Part shown: one piece after another, positions 16,576 to 28,297 of the stretch
Layout of the letters: each line of letters starts with the position of its first letter
How positions within the stretch are numbered: position 1 is the first letter of the stretch
Assembly (NCBI RefSeq): GCF_015624485.1
Contig: NZ_CP061378.1
Coordinates: 372,001-436,000 of the forward strand
Source: Bradyrhizobium genosp. L
Lineage (GTDB): Bacteria > Pseudomonadota > Alphaproteobacteria > Rhizobiales > Xanthobacteraceae
Length of the DNA stretch: 64,000 nt
Direction of reading: 5' to 3'
Made by a program: the position numbers and the translations under genes
The notes under the pieces: model-generated
Seen by the model: the letters and a program-made list of their open reading frames with translations, nothing else
What the model was told of the DNA's origin: nothing
Databases searched by the model: none

Positions 16576-17169
16576 CTAACTACCCGCCGCCAGCGCCTTC
16601 TCGATCTCCGCCCTGAGCACGGTGGTGATATTGTCGGGCGTTACCGGGCCGACCAGCTTGTAGACGATCTTGCCTTCGCGTCCGACCACGAAGGTCTCGG
16701 GCACACCGTAGACGCCCCATTCGATCGAGGCGCGGCCGTTGCCGTCGACGCCGACGATACCGAACGGATTGCCGTAGCGGCCGAGGAAGCGCCGGGCGTT
16801 TTCGGGCGAATCCTTGTAATTGATGCCGATGATCTGGAAGCGCTTGTCCTTGCCGAGGTCGGTCAGCAGCGGCGCCTCGTCATGGCAGGGCACGCACCAG
16901 GACGCCCAGACATTGACCACGCTGACCTTGCCCTTGAACGTGGCGGGATCGAGCCCTGGAATGGGCGTGCCGTCCCTGGTCAGGCCGTCGAGTGCGGGCA
17001 GCGGTGTCTGCGGCGCCGGCCGGCCGATCAGCGCCGAAGGAATTTTCGAGGGATCGTCGCCATAGAGCCGCAGCAGGAACAGGCCGGCGAGCCCGAGGAA
17101 GATGACCAGCGGCAGCGCGACCAGCCAGCTCGGGCCCCGTCGCGGGCTATTCGTCGCCTGCTCGCTCAT
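16576..17169 (-). CDS. ccmG: Thiol:disulfide interchange protein CcmG/DsbE
   Basis: Periplasm-facing thioredoxin-fold protein of 197 residues that keeps apocytochrome c haem-binding cysteines reduced. One N-terminal membrane anchor (about 15-35) is followed by the thioredoxin domain with active site WCVPC (91-95) and the cis-Pro segment GVPETF. Its start overlaps the end of ccmD by 4 bp (ATGA), so the two are translationally coupled. It is the last gene of the ccm operon. Confidence 0.93.
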   Translation of the reverse strand: MSEQATNSPRRGPSWLVALPLVIFLGLAGLFLLRLYGDDPSKIPSALIGRPAPQTPLPALDGLTRDGTPIPGLDPATFKGKVSVVNVWASWCVPCHDEAPLLTDLGKDKRFQIIGINYKDSPENARRFLGRYGNPFGIVGVDGNGRASIEWGVYGVPETFVVGREGKIVYKLVGPVTPDNITTVLRAEIEKALAAGS

Positions 17170-17345
17170 CGCATATCCACGGTGCTGCGGCCGGAGCGGC
17201 GCGTGACGCCGTTGGCCTCGAGCTCGCGCAGCCGTGCCTGCTGGCGGCGGTGGTCGGCGATGATCCAGACGATCAAGAGCAGCACGACCGCCGTCACCAG
17301 CACGTAGGACGTCACGATGAAGGAGGCGTAAGGACCGAGCGACAT
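17166..17345 (-). CDS. ccmD: Haem exporter protein CcmD
   Basis: A 59-residue small membrane protein with one transmembrane helix ([17 protein letters not shown]) followed by a basic cytoplasmic tail (DHRRQQARL), the layout typical of CcmD. It aids release of holo-CcmE from the CcmABC complex. I chose the ATG at 17345; the open frame continues upstream only through the ccmC end and its repeat. It lies 4 bp after the ccmC stop and overlaps ccmG. Confidence 0.88.
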   Translation of the reverse strand: MSLGPYASFIVTSYVLVTAVVLLLIVWIIADHRRQQARLRELEANGVTRRSGRSTVDMR

Positions 17346-17349
17346 CGCG

Positions 17350-18138
17350 TCACGCCGCTCCGATTTTTGACGCGTTTTCTTGACGCGAACCGGTGCCCAC
17401 TTCGCTCGAAAACGCAACGTTGCTTGCCTGCATCATCTGCAGGCTGCGCACACGCCGGCGCAAAATCTCGTTGCGCATCGCCGCCAGATGCAAGGTGATG
17501 AAGAGCAGCGAAAACGCGATCGCCATCACCAGCAGCGGCCACAGGAACGCCTTGTCGAGCGTCGGGCCGCCCATGCGGAACACGGAGGCGGGCTGATGCA
17601 GCGTGTTCCACCAGTCGACCGAGAATTTGATGATCGGGATGTTGATGGCGCCGACCAGCGTGAGGATCGCCGCCGCCCGCGCCGCGCGCGAGGGGTCTTC
17701 CACCGCACGCCACAGCGCGATCAGGCCGAGATACATCAGGAACAGGATCAAGACCGAGGTCAGCCGCGCATCCCATTCCCAGTAGGTGCCCCACATCGGC
17801 CTTCCCCACAGCGATCCCGTGACCAGCGCGAGAAAGGTGAAGGCGGCGCCGATCGGGGCGGCGGCCTTGGCCGCGACGTCGGCGAGCGGATGCCGCCACA
17901 CCAGCGTGCCGAGCGCGGCGACGCTCATGACGCCCCAGACGAACATCGACAGCCACGCATTGGGCACGTGGATGAACATGATCTTCACCGTGGTGCCCTG
18001 CTGATAGTCATCGGGCGCCATCGCCGACTGGTAGAGCCCGATCGCGAACAGGATCGCGGTTGCGCCTGCAAGCCACGGCAGGATGCGTGTGGTCAGCGCC
18101 AGAAATCGGGTCGGGTTGGCGAGATCGGTCAGCGTCAT
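17350..18138 (-). CDS. ccmC: Haem transporter subunit CcmC (repeat-derived C-terminus)
   Basis: A 262-residue, six-helix membrane protein of cytochrome c maturation system I. The tryptophan-rich periplasmic motif WGTYWEWD and flanking His residues ([14 protein letters not shown]) that handle haem are intact. The conserved part ends near SLQMMQAS. The last 20 or so residues ([17 protein letters not shown]...) are encoded by a palindromic repeat at 17372-17415, so the tail is recent and probably dispensable. A 75-bp gap separates it from ccmB. Confidence 0.93.
   Translation of the reverse strand: MTLTDLANPTRFLALTTRILPWLAGATAILFAIGLYQSAMAPDDYQQGTTVKIMFIHVPNAWLSMFVWGVMSVAALGTLVWRHPLADVAAKAAAPIGAAFTFLALVTGSLWGRPMWGTYWEWDARLTSVLILFLMYLGLIALWRAVEDPSRAARAAAILTLVGAINIPIIKFSVDWWNTLHQPASVFRMGGPTLDKAFLWPLLVMAIAFSLLFITLHLAAMRNEILRRRVRSLQMMQASNVAFSSEVGTGSRQENASKIGAA
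17372..17415. repeat. Palindromic repeat inside the 3' end of ccmC
   Basis: GCGTTTTC...GAAAACGC arms enclose an ACCGGTGCCCACTTCG centre. The element lies in frame within ccmC and replaces or extends its C-terminus. Confidence 0.65.
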
Positions 18139-18213
18139 GGCACTCTGATAGTCGTCCGACGTGGCGCAGGCAATCGGCCGAACTGCTCTCGTCGAGATTT
18201 GATCTGGCCCATT

Positions 18214-18882
18214 TCAGTCCAACCCGTGCCGGAGGCTCGCAGCCGCCGCAAACGGCCCGATCACGAGACTGATCAGGGACAGCGCGCAGAGGATCGAGAA
18301 CGGGGTTCCGAACGGCAGCGGTCCCGAAATCGCCGCCTGCGAGGCCGCAACGCCGAAAATCAGGACCGGGATCGACAGCGGCAGCACCAGCACCGCGAGC
18401 AGCAGCCCGCCGCGATGCAAGGTCACCGCCAATGCCGCGCCGATCATGCCGGTGAAGGTCAGCGCCGGCGTTCCCGCCAGCAGCGTCACCGCGACCGCAA
18501 GCGTCGCATTGCCGTCGAGATTGAGCAGCAAGCCGAGCGCCGGCGTCGCGATGATCAGGGGCAGGCCGGCTGCCAGCCAGTGCGCCAGCGCCTTGGCCGC
18601 GCAGGCGAGTTCCAGCGGCGTCCGGCTCATGACGATGAGGTCGAGCGAGCCGTCCTCGTGATCGGCCGTGAACAACCGGTCGAGCGTGAGCAGGCTCGCC
18701 AGCAGCGCGCCGAGCCAGAGGATCGCGGGGCCAAGCCGCGTCAGCAGCGCCAGATCCGGCCCCACCGCGAATGGCATCAGCACCGTGACCGTCAGGAAGA
18801 ACAGCACACCGATCAGCGCGCCGCCGCCGACACGCAGCGCGATCCTGATGTCGCGGCGGATCAGTGCGGCAAGCGCGCTCAT
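18214..18882 (-). CDS. ccmB: Haem exporter permease CcmB
   Basis: A 222-residue polytopic permease with about six hydrophobic segments, pairing with CcmA and CcmC in the system I complex that delivers haem to CcmE. The family segments [20 protein letters not shown] and [18 protein letters not shown] are visible. The start overlaps the ccmA stop by 4 bp, indicating coupled translation. Confidence 0.93.
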   Translation of the reverse strand: MSALAALIRRDIRIALRVGGGALIGVLFFLTVTVLMPFAVGPDLALLTRLGPAILWLGALLASLLTLDRLFTADHEDGSLDLIVMSRTPLELACAAKALAHWLAAGLPLIIATPALGLLLNLDGNATLAVAVTLLAGTPALTFTGMIGAALAVTLHRGGLLLAVLVLPLSIPVLIFGVAASQAAISGPLPFGTPFSILCALSLISLVIGPFAAAASLRHGLD

Positions 18883-19481
18883 GCTGCGCCACCGATGCGC
18901 ATTTCCCGCGCGTCGATGCCGAGCGGCAGATGCGTTGCCGCCACCAGGATGCCGCCCCGCGCGAGATGCTCCCGCATCAGGCCCACGAACAGCTCCTGGC
19001 CGGCGGCATCGAGCGCCGATGTCGGCTCATCCAGCAGCCAGACCGGGCGTCGCACCGAGAGCAAACGGGCGATCGAGAGCCGGCGGCGCTGGCCGGCGGA
19101 GAGGTAGGCAGCAGGCAGATGCGCGGCGTGATCGAGCGCCACGGCAGCGAGGCATGCGCGCGTGTCCTGCCCTTCGCCGCCGAGGAAGTCGCGCCAGAAG
19201 GTGAGGTTCTCAAGCACGCTCAATGCCGGCTTCAGCGCGTCGCGGTGGCCGAGATAATGGGCCTGTTCGGGCAGGCTCAGCTCGGCATCGCCGCCTTCCA
19301 GCGCGATCGCGCCTTCGGCCGGGACCAATAGCCCGGCGATCAGGCGCAGCAGCGAGGTCTTGCCCGCGCCGTTGGGGCCGGTGATTGCGAGCGCCTCGCC
19401 CGCGGCGGCAGACAGATCGAGGCCGGAGAACACCTCGCGGCCGCCACGCACGCATGTCAGATTTCGTCCCGAGAGCCGCAT
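18879..19481 (-). CDS. ccmA: Haem exporter ATP-binding protein CcmA
   Basis: ABC ATPase of 200 residues. Walker A is GPNGAGKTS (about 35-43), the signature is [14 protein letters not shown] and Walker B is [11 protein letters not shown]. It powers release of holo-CcmE. I chose the ATG at 19481, supported by AGGAGA just upstream; the 25 extra in-frame residues upstream are unlike the family. It is the first gene of the ccmABCDG operon and is divergent from acnA. Confidence 0.93.
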   Translation of the reverse strand: MRLSGRNLTCVRGGREVFSGLDLSAAAGEALAITGPNGAGKTSLLRLIAGLLVPAEGAIALEGGDAELSLPEQAHYLGHRDALKPALSVLENLTFWRDFLGGEGQDTRACLAAVALDHAAHLPAAYLSAGQRRRLSIARLLSVRRPVWLLDEPTSALDAAGQELFVGLMREHLARGGILVAATHLPLGIDAREMRIGGAA

Positions 19482-19720
19482 GCTTCTCCTTGTCACAGCC
19501 CTCTGAAATCTTTGGCTACCGCGTGAGAATTTTTGGGTCGCGCATCGCTGGCGCACGCTTGTCGCTGTGGCGGCGCTTCTAGAAAGGTTCTATAAGCCCG
19601 GAACTTGATGCAGCACACACAATCGGCGGCCGCAAGCCACCAGGTCGATCTCCACGGCCGGTGCGGCCAACGGTGTTAAAATACCCTTGCCGGGTATAAC
19701 TGACAATTGGGATCCCTCGC

Positions 19721-22441
<2,721 letters not shown>

Positions 22442-22488
22442 CGCGAGTTTGTGATCATTGCCTCACTGCTTAGTGAGTAGCGGCTAAA

Positions 22489-22521
22489 AAGAAGGCGGCC
22501 TATGAAAAAGGCCGCTTTCTT
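22489..22521 (+). terminator. Rho-independent terminator after acnA
   Basis: GCGGCCT (22495-22501) pairs with AGGCCGC (22509-22515), closing a short A-rich loop. It is followed by TTTCTT, with an A-rich run before the stem. It sits 50 bp after the acnA stop. Confidence 0.75.
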
Positions 22522-22601
22522 GCGTTGTGGGGCACGCAGTTCAAGGACAAACTCATGCTCCGTACAATTACGGATGGAAATCATCACGACTGGTTCGCAG
22601 T

Positions 22602-23363
22602 ATGACAGCGATGATGGCCTATAATCGTATCTCGCAATGGTCGAGCGCACTCGGTATCTGCGCCATCATCGCGATCATCCGCCCCGCGCACGCCGATCCG
22701 CGTGCTGTCGTCGAACTCTTCACTTCGCAGGGATGCTCGTCCTGTCCGCCCGCGGACAAGGTCATCGGCGAGCTTGCGAAGGATCCCGATGTGATCGCGC
22801 TGAGCATGCCGATCGACTATTGGGATTATCTCGGCTGGAAGGACACGCTGGCCGATTCCCGATTCAGCGCGCGTCAGAAAGCCTATTCGCACATGCGTGG
22901 CGACCGCGACGTCTACACGCCGCAGGCCGTGATCAACGGCTCGGCGCATGTGATCGGCAGCGACAAGGCCAGCATCGAAAGCGCCATCAAGGACACCGAC
23001 GGCAGCGCCGGTGTGATGTCGGTGCCGGTGACGATGACGCTGACCGGCAAGCAGATCAATGTCTCGGTGGCGGCGTCCAAATCTCCCGCGGCATCGCGCG
23101 GCGAGGTGTGGATCTGTTCGATCTCGAAGGCGGTGGCGATCTCGATCGGACGTGGCGAGAACCGCGGCCGCGAAGTCACCTACCACAACGTGGTGCGCAA
23201 CCTCTTGAAGGTCGGTGACTGGAACGGTTCGTCCGGCAGCTGGACTGTGCCGCTCGAGAACATCACGCGTGATGGCGTCGATGCCGCGGCGGTCTATGTC
23301 CAGGACGGCAATCGCGACAAGCCGGGCCCGATGCTCGGCGCCGCATTCACGTCGCTCCACTAG
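22602..23363 (+). CDS. DUF1223 secreted thioredoxin-like protein
   Basis: A 253-residue exported protein with a signal-anchor-like N-terminus (SSALGICAIIAIIRPAHA). The conserved DUF1223 opening VVELFTSQGCSSCPPAD carries a C-x2-C pair in a thioredoxin-like setting, followed by DYWDYLGWKDTLADS and YTPQAVING. The function is not established; a periplasmic redox role is an inference. The start is uncertain (ATG at 22602 or 22611) because no strong ribosome site is seen. Confidence 0.82.
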   Translation: MTAMMAYNRISQWSSALGICAIIAIIRPAHADPRAVVELFTSQGCSSCPPADKVIGELAKDPDVIALSMPIDYWDYLGWKDTLADSRFSARQKAYSHMRGDRDVYTPQAVINGSAHVIGSDKASIESAIKDTDGSAGVMSVPVTMTLTGKQINVSVAASKSPAASRGEVWICSISKAVAISIGRGENRGREVTYHNVVRNLLKVGDWNGSSGSWTVPLENITRDGVDAAAVYVQDGNRDKPGPMLGAAFTSLH

Positions 23364-23517
23364 CATCGCCACTGCGCGAGCTGCGCCGGCCCGGCGGGTG
23401 TAGCCACACGCGCTATCGTGTCGTCGCCCTCGCGGCGAGGGACGAACATCCAGACATGGATTGAAACGAAAGCGAGCCGTCGCGTGCGCGTCGATCGCGG
23501 TTGATCGAAAGCAGGCC

Positions 23518-23549
23518 CCAAAACAAAAAGGACCAACTTTCGTTGGCCC
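23518..23549 (-). terminator. Strong rho-independent terminator, minus strand
   Basis: On the minus strand GGCCAAC-GAAA-GTTGGTCC is followed by TTTTTGTTTT. The T-run is on the minus side only, so it does not serve the plus-strand genes on either side. Confidence 0.8.
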
Positions 23550-23660
23550 AGTGTTGGGATTAACTCCCCTGCGAACAGGCCCGATCCCGACGGCCCCGGG
23601 GGGCTGGGGGCTGAGGAATCCGGAACCGAAAGGACCGGGCCAACGCAGGATTATCTTTTC
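23518..23660 (-). ncRNA. Candidate small RNA with nested helices and its own terminator
   Basis: On the minus strand a structured segment is bounded by a CCTGCG/CGCAGG helix (23644-23649 with 23568-23573). A second helix lies inside it (GGCCCG/CGGGCC, 23636-23641 with 23578-23583), and a CC-GAAA-GG-type mini-hairpin is also possible. It is followed by a canonical terminator. A GATAAT box lies just upstream (about 23649-23654). No protein frame fits. I do not recognise an Rfam family. The 5' end is approximate. Confidence 0.45.
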
Positions 23661-23861
23661 GCAGGGCAGCAGGGCGGGCGGTTGGCGGAAGTGGGGCAGC
23701 AATATGATTCCGCTAACGTTCCCGTGACTCTTTCCAGAATCAGCGATTTTCGGACAATCGGCCGCAACGGGCCTTAGTTAAGGTCTGGTTGCATTGCGAA
23801 TGTCCCCTTGCGGCGCCACCCGCTTAGCGCAATCATGTCATCGGGATGACAGGAGGCGCTG

Positions 23862-24233
23862 ATGAGTCTGATGTCGGAGGATACTGACCCGAGCGGGAAT
23901 CGCGCGGTGGCGCGCCCAGCGGCCGCCGCCCCGCAACCGAACCGCGTCACGTTCAATCGCCTTGAGCTCAACCGCATCCTCAATCTTTACGGCCGCATGG
24001 TCGCCGATGGTGAATGGCGCGACTATGCGATCGATTTCCTGAAAGACCGCGCAGTGTTCTCGGTGTTCCGCCGCGCGTCGGAAATGCCGATCTACCGGAT
24101 CGAAAAGGATCCGCGGCTCGCGCGCAAGCAGGGCATGTACAGCGTGATCTCGGCGACCGGCCTGATCCTGCGCCGCGGTCACGAGCTCGAACGCGTGCTG
24201 CTCGTGATCGATCGCAAGCTGTCGGTGGTTTAA
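23862..24233 (+). CDS. DUF2794 domain-containing protein
   Basis: Soluble protein of 123 residues. After a variable N-terminus it matches the alphaproteobacterial DUF2794 family almost throughout: NRILNLYGRMVADGEWRDYA, RAVFSVFRRASE and RLARKQGMYSV. The function is unknown. The ATG at 23862 has a near-perfect AGGAGG six bases upstream, suggesting strong translation. Confidence 0.85.
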   Translation: MSLMSEDTDPSGNRAVARPAAAAPQPNRVTFNRLELNRILNLYGRMVADGEWRDYAIDFLKDRAVFSVFRRASEMPIYRIEKDPRLARKQGMYSVISATGLILRRGHELERVLLVIDRKLSVV

Positions 24234-24630
24234 CTTCACCTCCTCTTGAAAAGGGAAGGGCGCTTTGCTCGGCAGAGCAAAGCGGGTGGGGATTTGCTCT
24301 TTCCGCGCACAGTGTCGCCCGTGGCTGACCCCCATCCCGACCTTCCCCCTTTCAGGGTAGGGCTATCGCATATGGGGATCACGCAGCGAACTCGGCGCAG
24401 TTGGTGTGGTCCTGGCCCTCGCCACAAACTCGTCATGCCCGGGCTTGTCCCGGGCATCCACGTCTTCGTTTCTAGGGCGGGGAAGACGTGAATGGCCGGG
24501 ACGAGCCCGGCCATGACGATGTGGGAACGTCAGTGCCAGATTTCGCGCATGGCATATGCGATTGCCTTGCCTTTCAGGGGGAAGGAGAAGATAGAGCTCC
24601 CTGGATTGCGCGACGCCGTGCTTTGCATGG
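24234..24630. repeat. Repeat-filled gap (two palindromic elements)
   Basis: About 24240-24362 carries one inverted repeat (CTTGAAAAGGGAAG near the left end; CTTCCCCCTTTCAGGG near the right end). 24431-24518 is a second element with imperfect 36-bp arms (CGTCATGCCCGGGC...CCACGTCTT and its complement). No gene is seen in the remaining sequence. Confidence 0.65.
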
Positions 24631-24633
24631 CGC

Positions 24634-24664
24634 AAAAGAAAAACCCCGGCCGTGAGGCCGGGGC
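24634..24664 (-). terminator. Rho-independent terminator of the Bax-inhibitor-1 gene
   Basis: The stem CCCCGGCC / GGCCGGGG with a GTGA loop is followed, on the minus strand, by TTTTTCTTTT. It lies 40 bp after the stop at 24705. Confidence 0.85.
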
Positions 24665-24704
24665 TTGTCTCGATAGGGCCTGGATCGATCCGCTCGCGTG
24701 CGAG

Positions 24705-25493
24705 TTAGTCGCGCTGGCCGAGGAGCTGCAGCAGCAGCGTGAACAGGTTGATGAAGTTCAGGTAGAGCGAGAGGGCACCGGTGATTGCCGCACGCTCCGC
24801 CGCCACGCCGCCCTGCGAGGCGTAGCCGTAGATGTAGTCGTTCTTCAGCCGCTGGGTGTCCCAGGCGGTGAGGCCGGCGAACACCAGCACGCCGACCACG
24901 GACACGATGAACTGCAGCGCCGAGCTCGCCAGGAACAGGTTGACCAGGCTCGCGATGATGATGCCGATCAGGCCCATGAACAGGAACGAGCCCATGCCGC
25001 TCATGTCACGCTTGGTGGTGTAGCCGTAGAGGCTCAGCGCACCGAACGTCGCCGCGGTGATGAAGAACACGCGCACGATCGAGGTGTGCGTGTAAATCAG
25101 GAAGATCGACGACAGCGACAGGCCCATCAGCGCCGAGAACACCCAGAACAGCATCTGCGCGGTCGAAGGCGCCAGGCGGTTGATGCCGGCCGAGATGACG
25201 AACACCATCACCAGAGGGGCGAGGATGAACAGCCACTTCAGCGGGCTGACGAACATCGCGTAGCCGAACTGCGTCAGCGGCACCTTGCCGAAGTGCGCGA
25301 CGGCCGTGGACGGATCGCCCACCGCCGCCATGTAGACACCGAGGGCGGCCAGGCCGGTGATGGCGAGGCCGATGCTCATGTAGTTGTAGATGCGCAGCAT
25401 GTAGGCGCGCAGACCGGCGTCGACGGCCGCAGCGTCAATGCGCCCGGCGGCCCGCCCGAAAGGAGAGTTATAGTTGCGGTCAAGGTCCGACAT
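24705..25493 (-). CDS. Bax inhibitor-1/YccA family membrane protein
   Basis: A 262-residue protein with about seven hydrophobic helices, a UPF0005/Bax-inhibitor-1 family member. The N-terminal segment VDAGLRAYMLRIYNYM and the later FGALSLYGYTTKRDMSGMG and AWDTQRLK stretches are family hallmarks; the Asp-containing motifs may form the proposed pH/calcium-sensing pair. The physiological role in bacteria is uncertain (YccA modulates FtsH in E. coli). I chose the ATG at 25493 (MSDLDRN...) over 25529. Confidence 0.88.
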   Translation of the reverse strand: MSDLDRNYNSPFGRAAGRIDAAAVDAGLRAYMLRIYNYMSIGLAITGLAALGVYMAAVGDPSTAVAHFGKVPLTQFGYAMFVSPLKWLFILAPLVMVFVISAGINRLAPSTAQMLFWVFSALMGLSLSSIFLIYTHTSIVRVFFITAATFGALSLYGYTTKRDMSGMGSFLFMGLIGIIIASLVNLFLASSALQFIVSVVGVLVFAGLTAWDTQRLKNDYIYGYASQGGVAAERAAITGALSLYLNFINLFTLLLQLLGQRD

Positions 25494-25696
25494 GGTCGAA
25501 TTCCCGTGGTTGGTCCCGGTGGAGCGCAAGGGATTTGCGGCGCCGGTGGTAAATCTATCTCAGATGGCGCGATTTGCGGAAGATTAATTCCGTGTCATCA
25601 AACGGCCCATCCGACCTGATCGATATGTGGGAAATTAGCATATCCGACGCAAGCTTCCACGCGCGGCTGAATGTCGCTCTGATCGGCATTTGTAGG

Positions 25697-25718
25697 GAAA
25701 AGCGGCGTTAACGCTGCT
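25697..25718 (-). terminator. Possible terminator of the ABC exporter operon
   Basis: On the minus strand an imperfect GCAGCGTT/AACGCCGC hairpin is followed by TTTT, within 30 bp of the permease stop. The T-run is short, so confidence is limited. The rest of 25530-25726 holds nothing else recognisable. Confidence 0.4.
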
Positions 25719-25726
25719 ACAAAATG

Positions 25727-28297
25727 TCACAAATTTCGCAGCACCGAGGCCGGCTTCTGATTCAACGCCAATAGCGTTCCCGCCAGCCCCAAACCGACCG
25801 TGACGACCAGCGCCGCGATCACGACCAGCGCCGCGCTGCCGGCCTGCCAGATGAAGCTCAGCGTCATCAGCCGGGTGACGATCAGCCAGGCCGCGATCGA
25901 GCCCGCGATCACCCCGAATACGGCGGTTGCAAAGCCGATCATCAGGTACTCCAGCGCGTAGGCGCCGAGCAGCCGCGCCCGCGTGGCGCCGAGCGTCTTG
26001 AGGATCACGGCGTCGTAGACGCGGTGGCGGTGACCGGCGGCGAGCGCGCCGCCCAGAACCAGGATCGCCGAGATCAGCGTCACGGCGCTGGCGCCGCGGA
26101 TCGCCAGCACCAGATTGTTGACGACGCTGCCGACCGTCTCCAGCGCCTCGCGTACCCGCACGCTCGTCACCATCGGGAAGCTGTCCGCGACCTGCTTGAT
26201 GATGCGGGCGTCGCCCTCGGAGCCGGGATTGAGCTCGGTCAGGGTCGCGACATGGCTGTGCGGCGCGCCCTTGAAGGCGTTCGGTGAGAACACCAGCACG
26301 AAATTGATGCCGAGCCCCTGCCAGTCGATGGTCCGCAAATTGGCGATCTTCGCCGGAACGTTGCGGCCGAGCACGTTGACGACGATGTCGTCGCCGACCT
26401 TCAGGCCGAGGCCGTCGGCGATCCGCTTTTCCATCGAGACCAGCGGCGGCCCGCTATAGTCCGCTCCCCACCATTCGCCCTCGACGATCTTCGAGCCCTT
26501 GGGGACCTCGCCGGTATAGGTGAGGCCACGGTCGCTTTGCAGCACCCATTCCGAATCGACCGACGGCTTGAGCTGGTCGGCCTTCACGCCGCGCGCGGCG
26601 ACGATGCGACCGCGCAGCATCGGCACGTCCTCGACGGTCGAATCCGGCGAGACCTGCTTGAGGAAGGCGCTGAATCGATCGGCCTCGGTGGAAGGGATGT
26701 CGATGAAGAAGAACGACGGCGCGTGCTCGGGAAGCGCGGCCATGAACTGGCGGCGCAGATTGCCGTCGATCTGGGTGATGGTGACAAGCACGGCGAGGCC
26801 GAGACCCAGCGACAGCACGACCGACGGCGTCAGCGCGCCCGGCCGGTGGATGTTGGCGATCGCCAGCCGCAGCATGGTGATGCGGCTGCGCGGCAGCCGA
26901 CGCGCCACCGCCATCAGGATCTCGGCAACCCCGCGCAGCACCAGGAACACGACGATCGAGGCGACGACGAACACGGAGGCGACCCGCTTGTCATAGGCAA
27001 GCCCGATGGCGACCGCGATCAGCAATGCGATCACCACCGCCATCAGCGCGAGATAGCTCCAGCGCGGGCGATGCCATTGGCTCACGACGGTCTCGCGGAA
27101 CAGCGCCGCCACCGGCACGTCGTGCACCCGGCCGAGCGGCCATAACCCGAACGCCAGCGCGGTGAGTTGGCCGTACAGGAAGGAGAACGCGAGCTCGTCG
27201 GGATGCACGGTCGGGATCACCGGCAGCGGCAGCAGCTTGCCGAACAGGCCGACGATCGCGAAAGGCAGCGCGGCACCGAGTGCCAGCCCAATCACCGCGC
27301 CGATGCCGGCCAACACCACCACCTGCGTCAGGTAGATCGTGAAGACGTCGCGGCCGGTGGCGCCGAGCGCCTTGAACGAGGCGATGACGTCGCGGCGGCG
27401 GTCGATATGGCTCTTCACGGCGTTGGCGACGCCGACGCCGCCGACCAGCAGTGCGGCGAGGCCGACCAGGGTCAGGAACTGGGTGAAACGGTTGATGCTG
27501 CGCTCGAGCTGCGGCGAGGCGTTGCTGCGGCTGCGCACTTCCCAGCCGGCCTCCGGCGCCGCGTTACGCGCGCCGTCGATCAGTGCGGTGGTGGCGCGAT
27601 CGTCATTGGCGCCGTCGGGCAGCTTCACCCGGTAGATCCAGCGCACCAGGCTGCCCGGCTGCAACAGGTCGGTGGCGCGCAGGCTCGCTTCGCTGATCAG
27701 GAAGCGCGGGCCGAGGCCGACGCCGCCGGCGAGCTTGTCCGGCTCCGCCGCGACCACGCTGCGGATCTGGTAGGTCGCGCTGCCGACGGTGACGCGGTCG
27801 CCGAGCTTGAGATCGAGCCGCGCCAGCAGAGTGGAATCGACGGCTGCGCCATAGGCGCCGTCGCGCTCGGCGAAGAGCTCGGTGAGCGGCATGTTCGGCT
27901 CGAGCGTCAGCTCGCCGAGCATCGGATATCTGCCGTCGACCGCCTTGAGCTCGACCAGCGCGAGTTTGCCGTCGCCGGTGCGGGCCATCGCGCGGAGCGT
28001 GGCGGCGATCGAGAGCTCGCCGCGCGTGCGCAGGTACGCGACTTCGTCGGGCTTGGCCTCGCGCGAGATCAGCGAGAACGCGACGTCGCCGCCGAGCAGC
28101 GTGCGGCCCTCCCGCGATAGTCCGTCGCCGAGGCTGGCGGCGACCGAGCCGACACCTGATATCGCCATCACGCCAAGCGCGATGCAGGCGATGAAGACGT
28201 AGAAGCCGCGCAGGCCGCCGCGCAATTCGCGCAGCGCGTAGCGGAAGGCAAGCGACGACGCGCGGCCCTGCACCGCGACTTCGGACGCAATGGTCAT
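25727..28297 (-). CDS. FtsX-like ABC transporter permease (YbbP family)
   Basis: An 856-residue permease with an N-terminal membrane helix, a large periplasmic region, a three-helix FtsX block in the middle (about 260-400), a further hydrophobic stretch and a second periplasmic domain. A final FtsX block closes the protein (about 745-850). Two FtsX domains in one chain and the partner ATPase upstream match E. coli YbbP. The substrate is unknown. The start overlaps the ATPase stop by 4 bp, so the two are coupled. Confidence 0.9.
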   Translation of the reverse strand: MTIASEVAVQGRASSLAFRYALRELRGGLRGFYVFIACIALGVMAISGVGSVAASLGDGLSREGRTLLGGDVAFSLISREAKPDEVAYLRTRGELSIAATLRAMARTGDGKLALVELKAVDGRYPMLGELTLEPNMPLTELFAERDGAYGAAVDSTLLARLDLKLGDRVTVGSATYQIRSVVAAEPDKLAGGVGLGPRFLISEASLRATDLLQPGSLVRWIYRVKLPDGANDDRATTALIDGARNAAPEAGWEVRSRSNASPQLERSINRFTQFLTLVGLAALLVGGVGVANAVKSHIDRRRDVIASFKALGATGRDVFTIYLTQVVVLAGIGAVIGLALGAALPFAIVGLFGKLLPLPVIPTVHPDELAFSFLYGQLTALAFGLWPLGRVHDVPVAALFRETVVSQWHRPRWSYLALMAVVIALLIAVAIGLAYDKRVASVFVVASIVVFLVLRGVAEILMAVARRLPRSRITMLRLAIANIHRPGALTPSVVLSLGLGLAVLVTITQIDGNLRRQFMAALPEHAPSFFFIDIPSTEADRFSAFLKQVSPDSTVEDVPMLRGRIVAARGVKADQLKPSVDSEWVLQSDRGLTYTGEVPKGSKIVEGEWWGADYSGPPLVSMEKRIADGLGLKVGDDIVVNVLGRNVPAKIANLRTIDWQGLGINFVLVFSPNAFKGAPHSHVATLTELNPGSEGDARIIKQVADSFPMVTSVRVREALETVGSVVNNLVLAIRGASAVTLISAILVLGGALAAGHRHRVYDAVILKTLGATRARLLGAYALEYLMIGFATAVFGVIAGSIAAWLIVTRLMTLSFIWQAGSAALVVIAALVVTVGLGLAGTLLALNQKPASVLRNL

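Larger units (their letters stand above)
23364..23861. other. Gene-free interval holding a candidate small RNA
   Basis: About 500 bp without a credible protein gene. The left 100 bp are unremarkable. About 23518-23660 contains nested inverted repeats and a strong minus-strand terminator (entered separately). The right part (about 23690-23860) is less GC-rich and should contain the promoter of the DUF2794 gene. Confidence 0.55.

Noticed and set aside
23568-23649. Identification of the structured RNA as 6S RNA, SRP RNA or tmRNA
   Set aside because: The lengths and diagnostic motifs of those families were not found; it was left as an unnamed candidate.
23461-23727. 88-codon plus-strand frame in the DUF1223-DUF2794 gap
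   Set aside because: No ribosome site, Pro/Gly-rich composition, and it runs across the structured RNA candidate and its terminator.
24240-24518. CRISPR array in the repeat-rich gap
   Set aside because: The repeats are inverted, not direct, with no regular spacers and no cas genes nearby.
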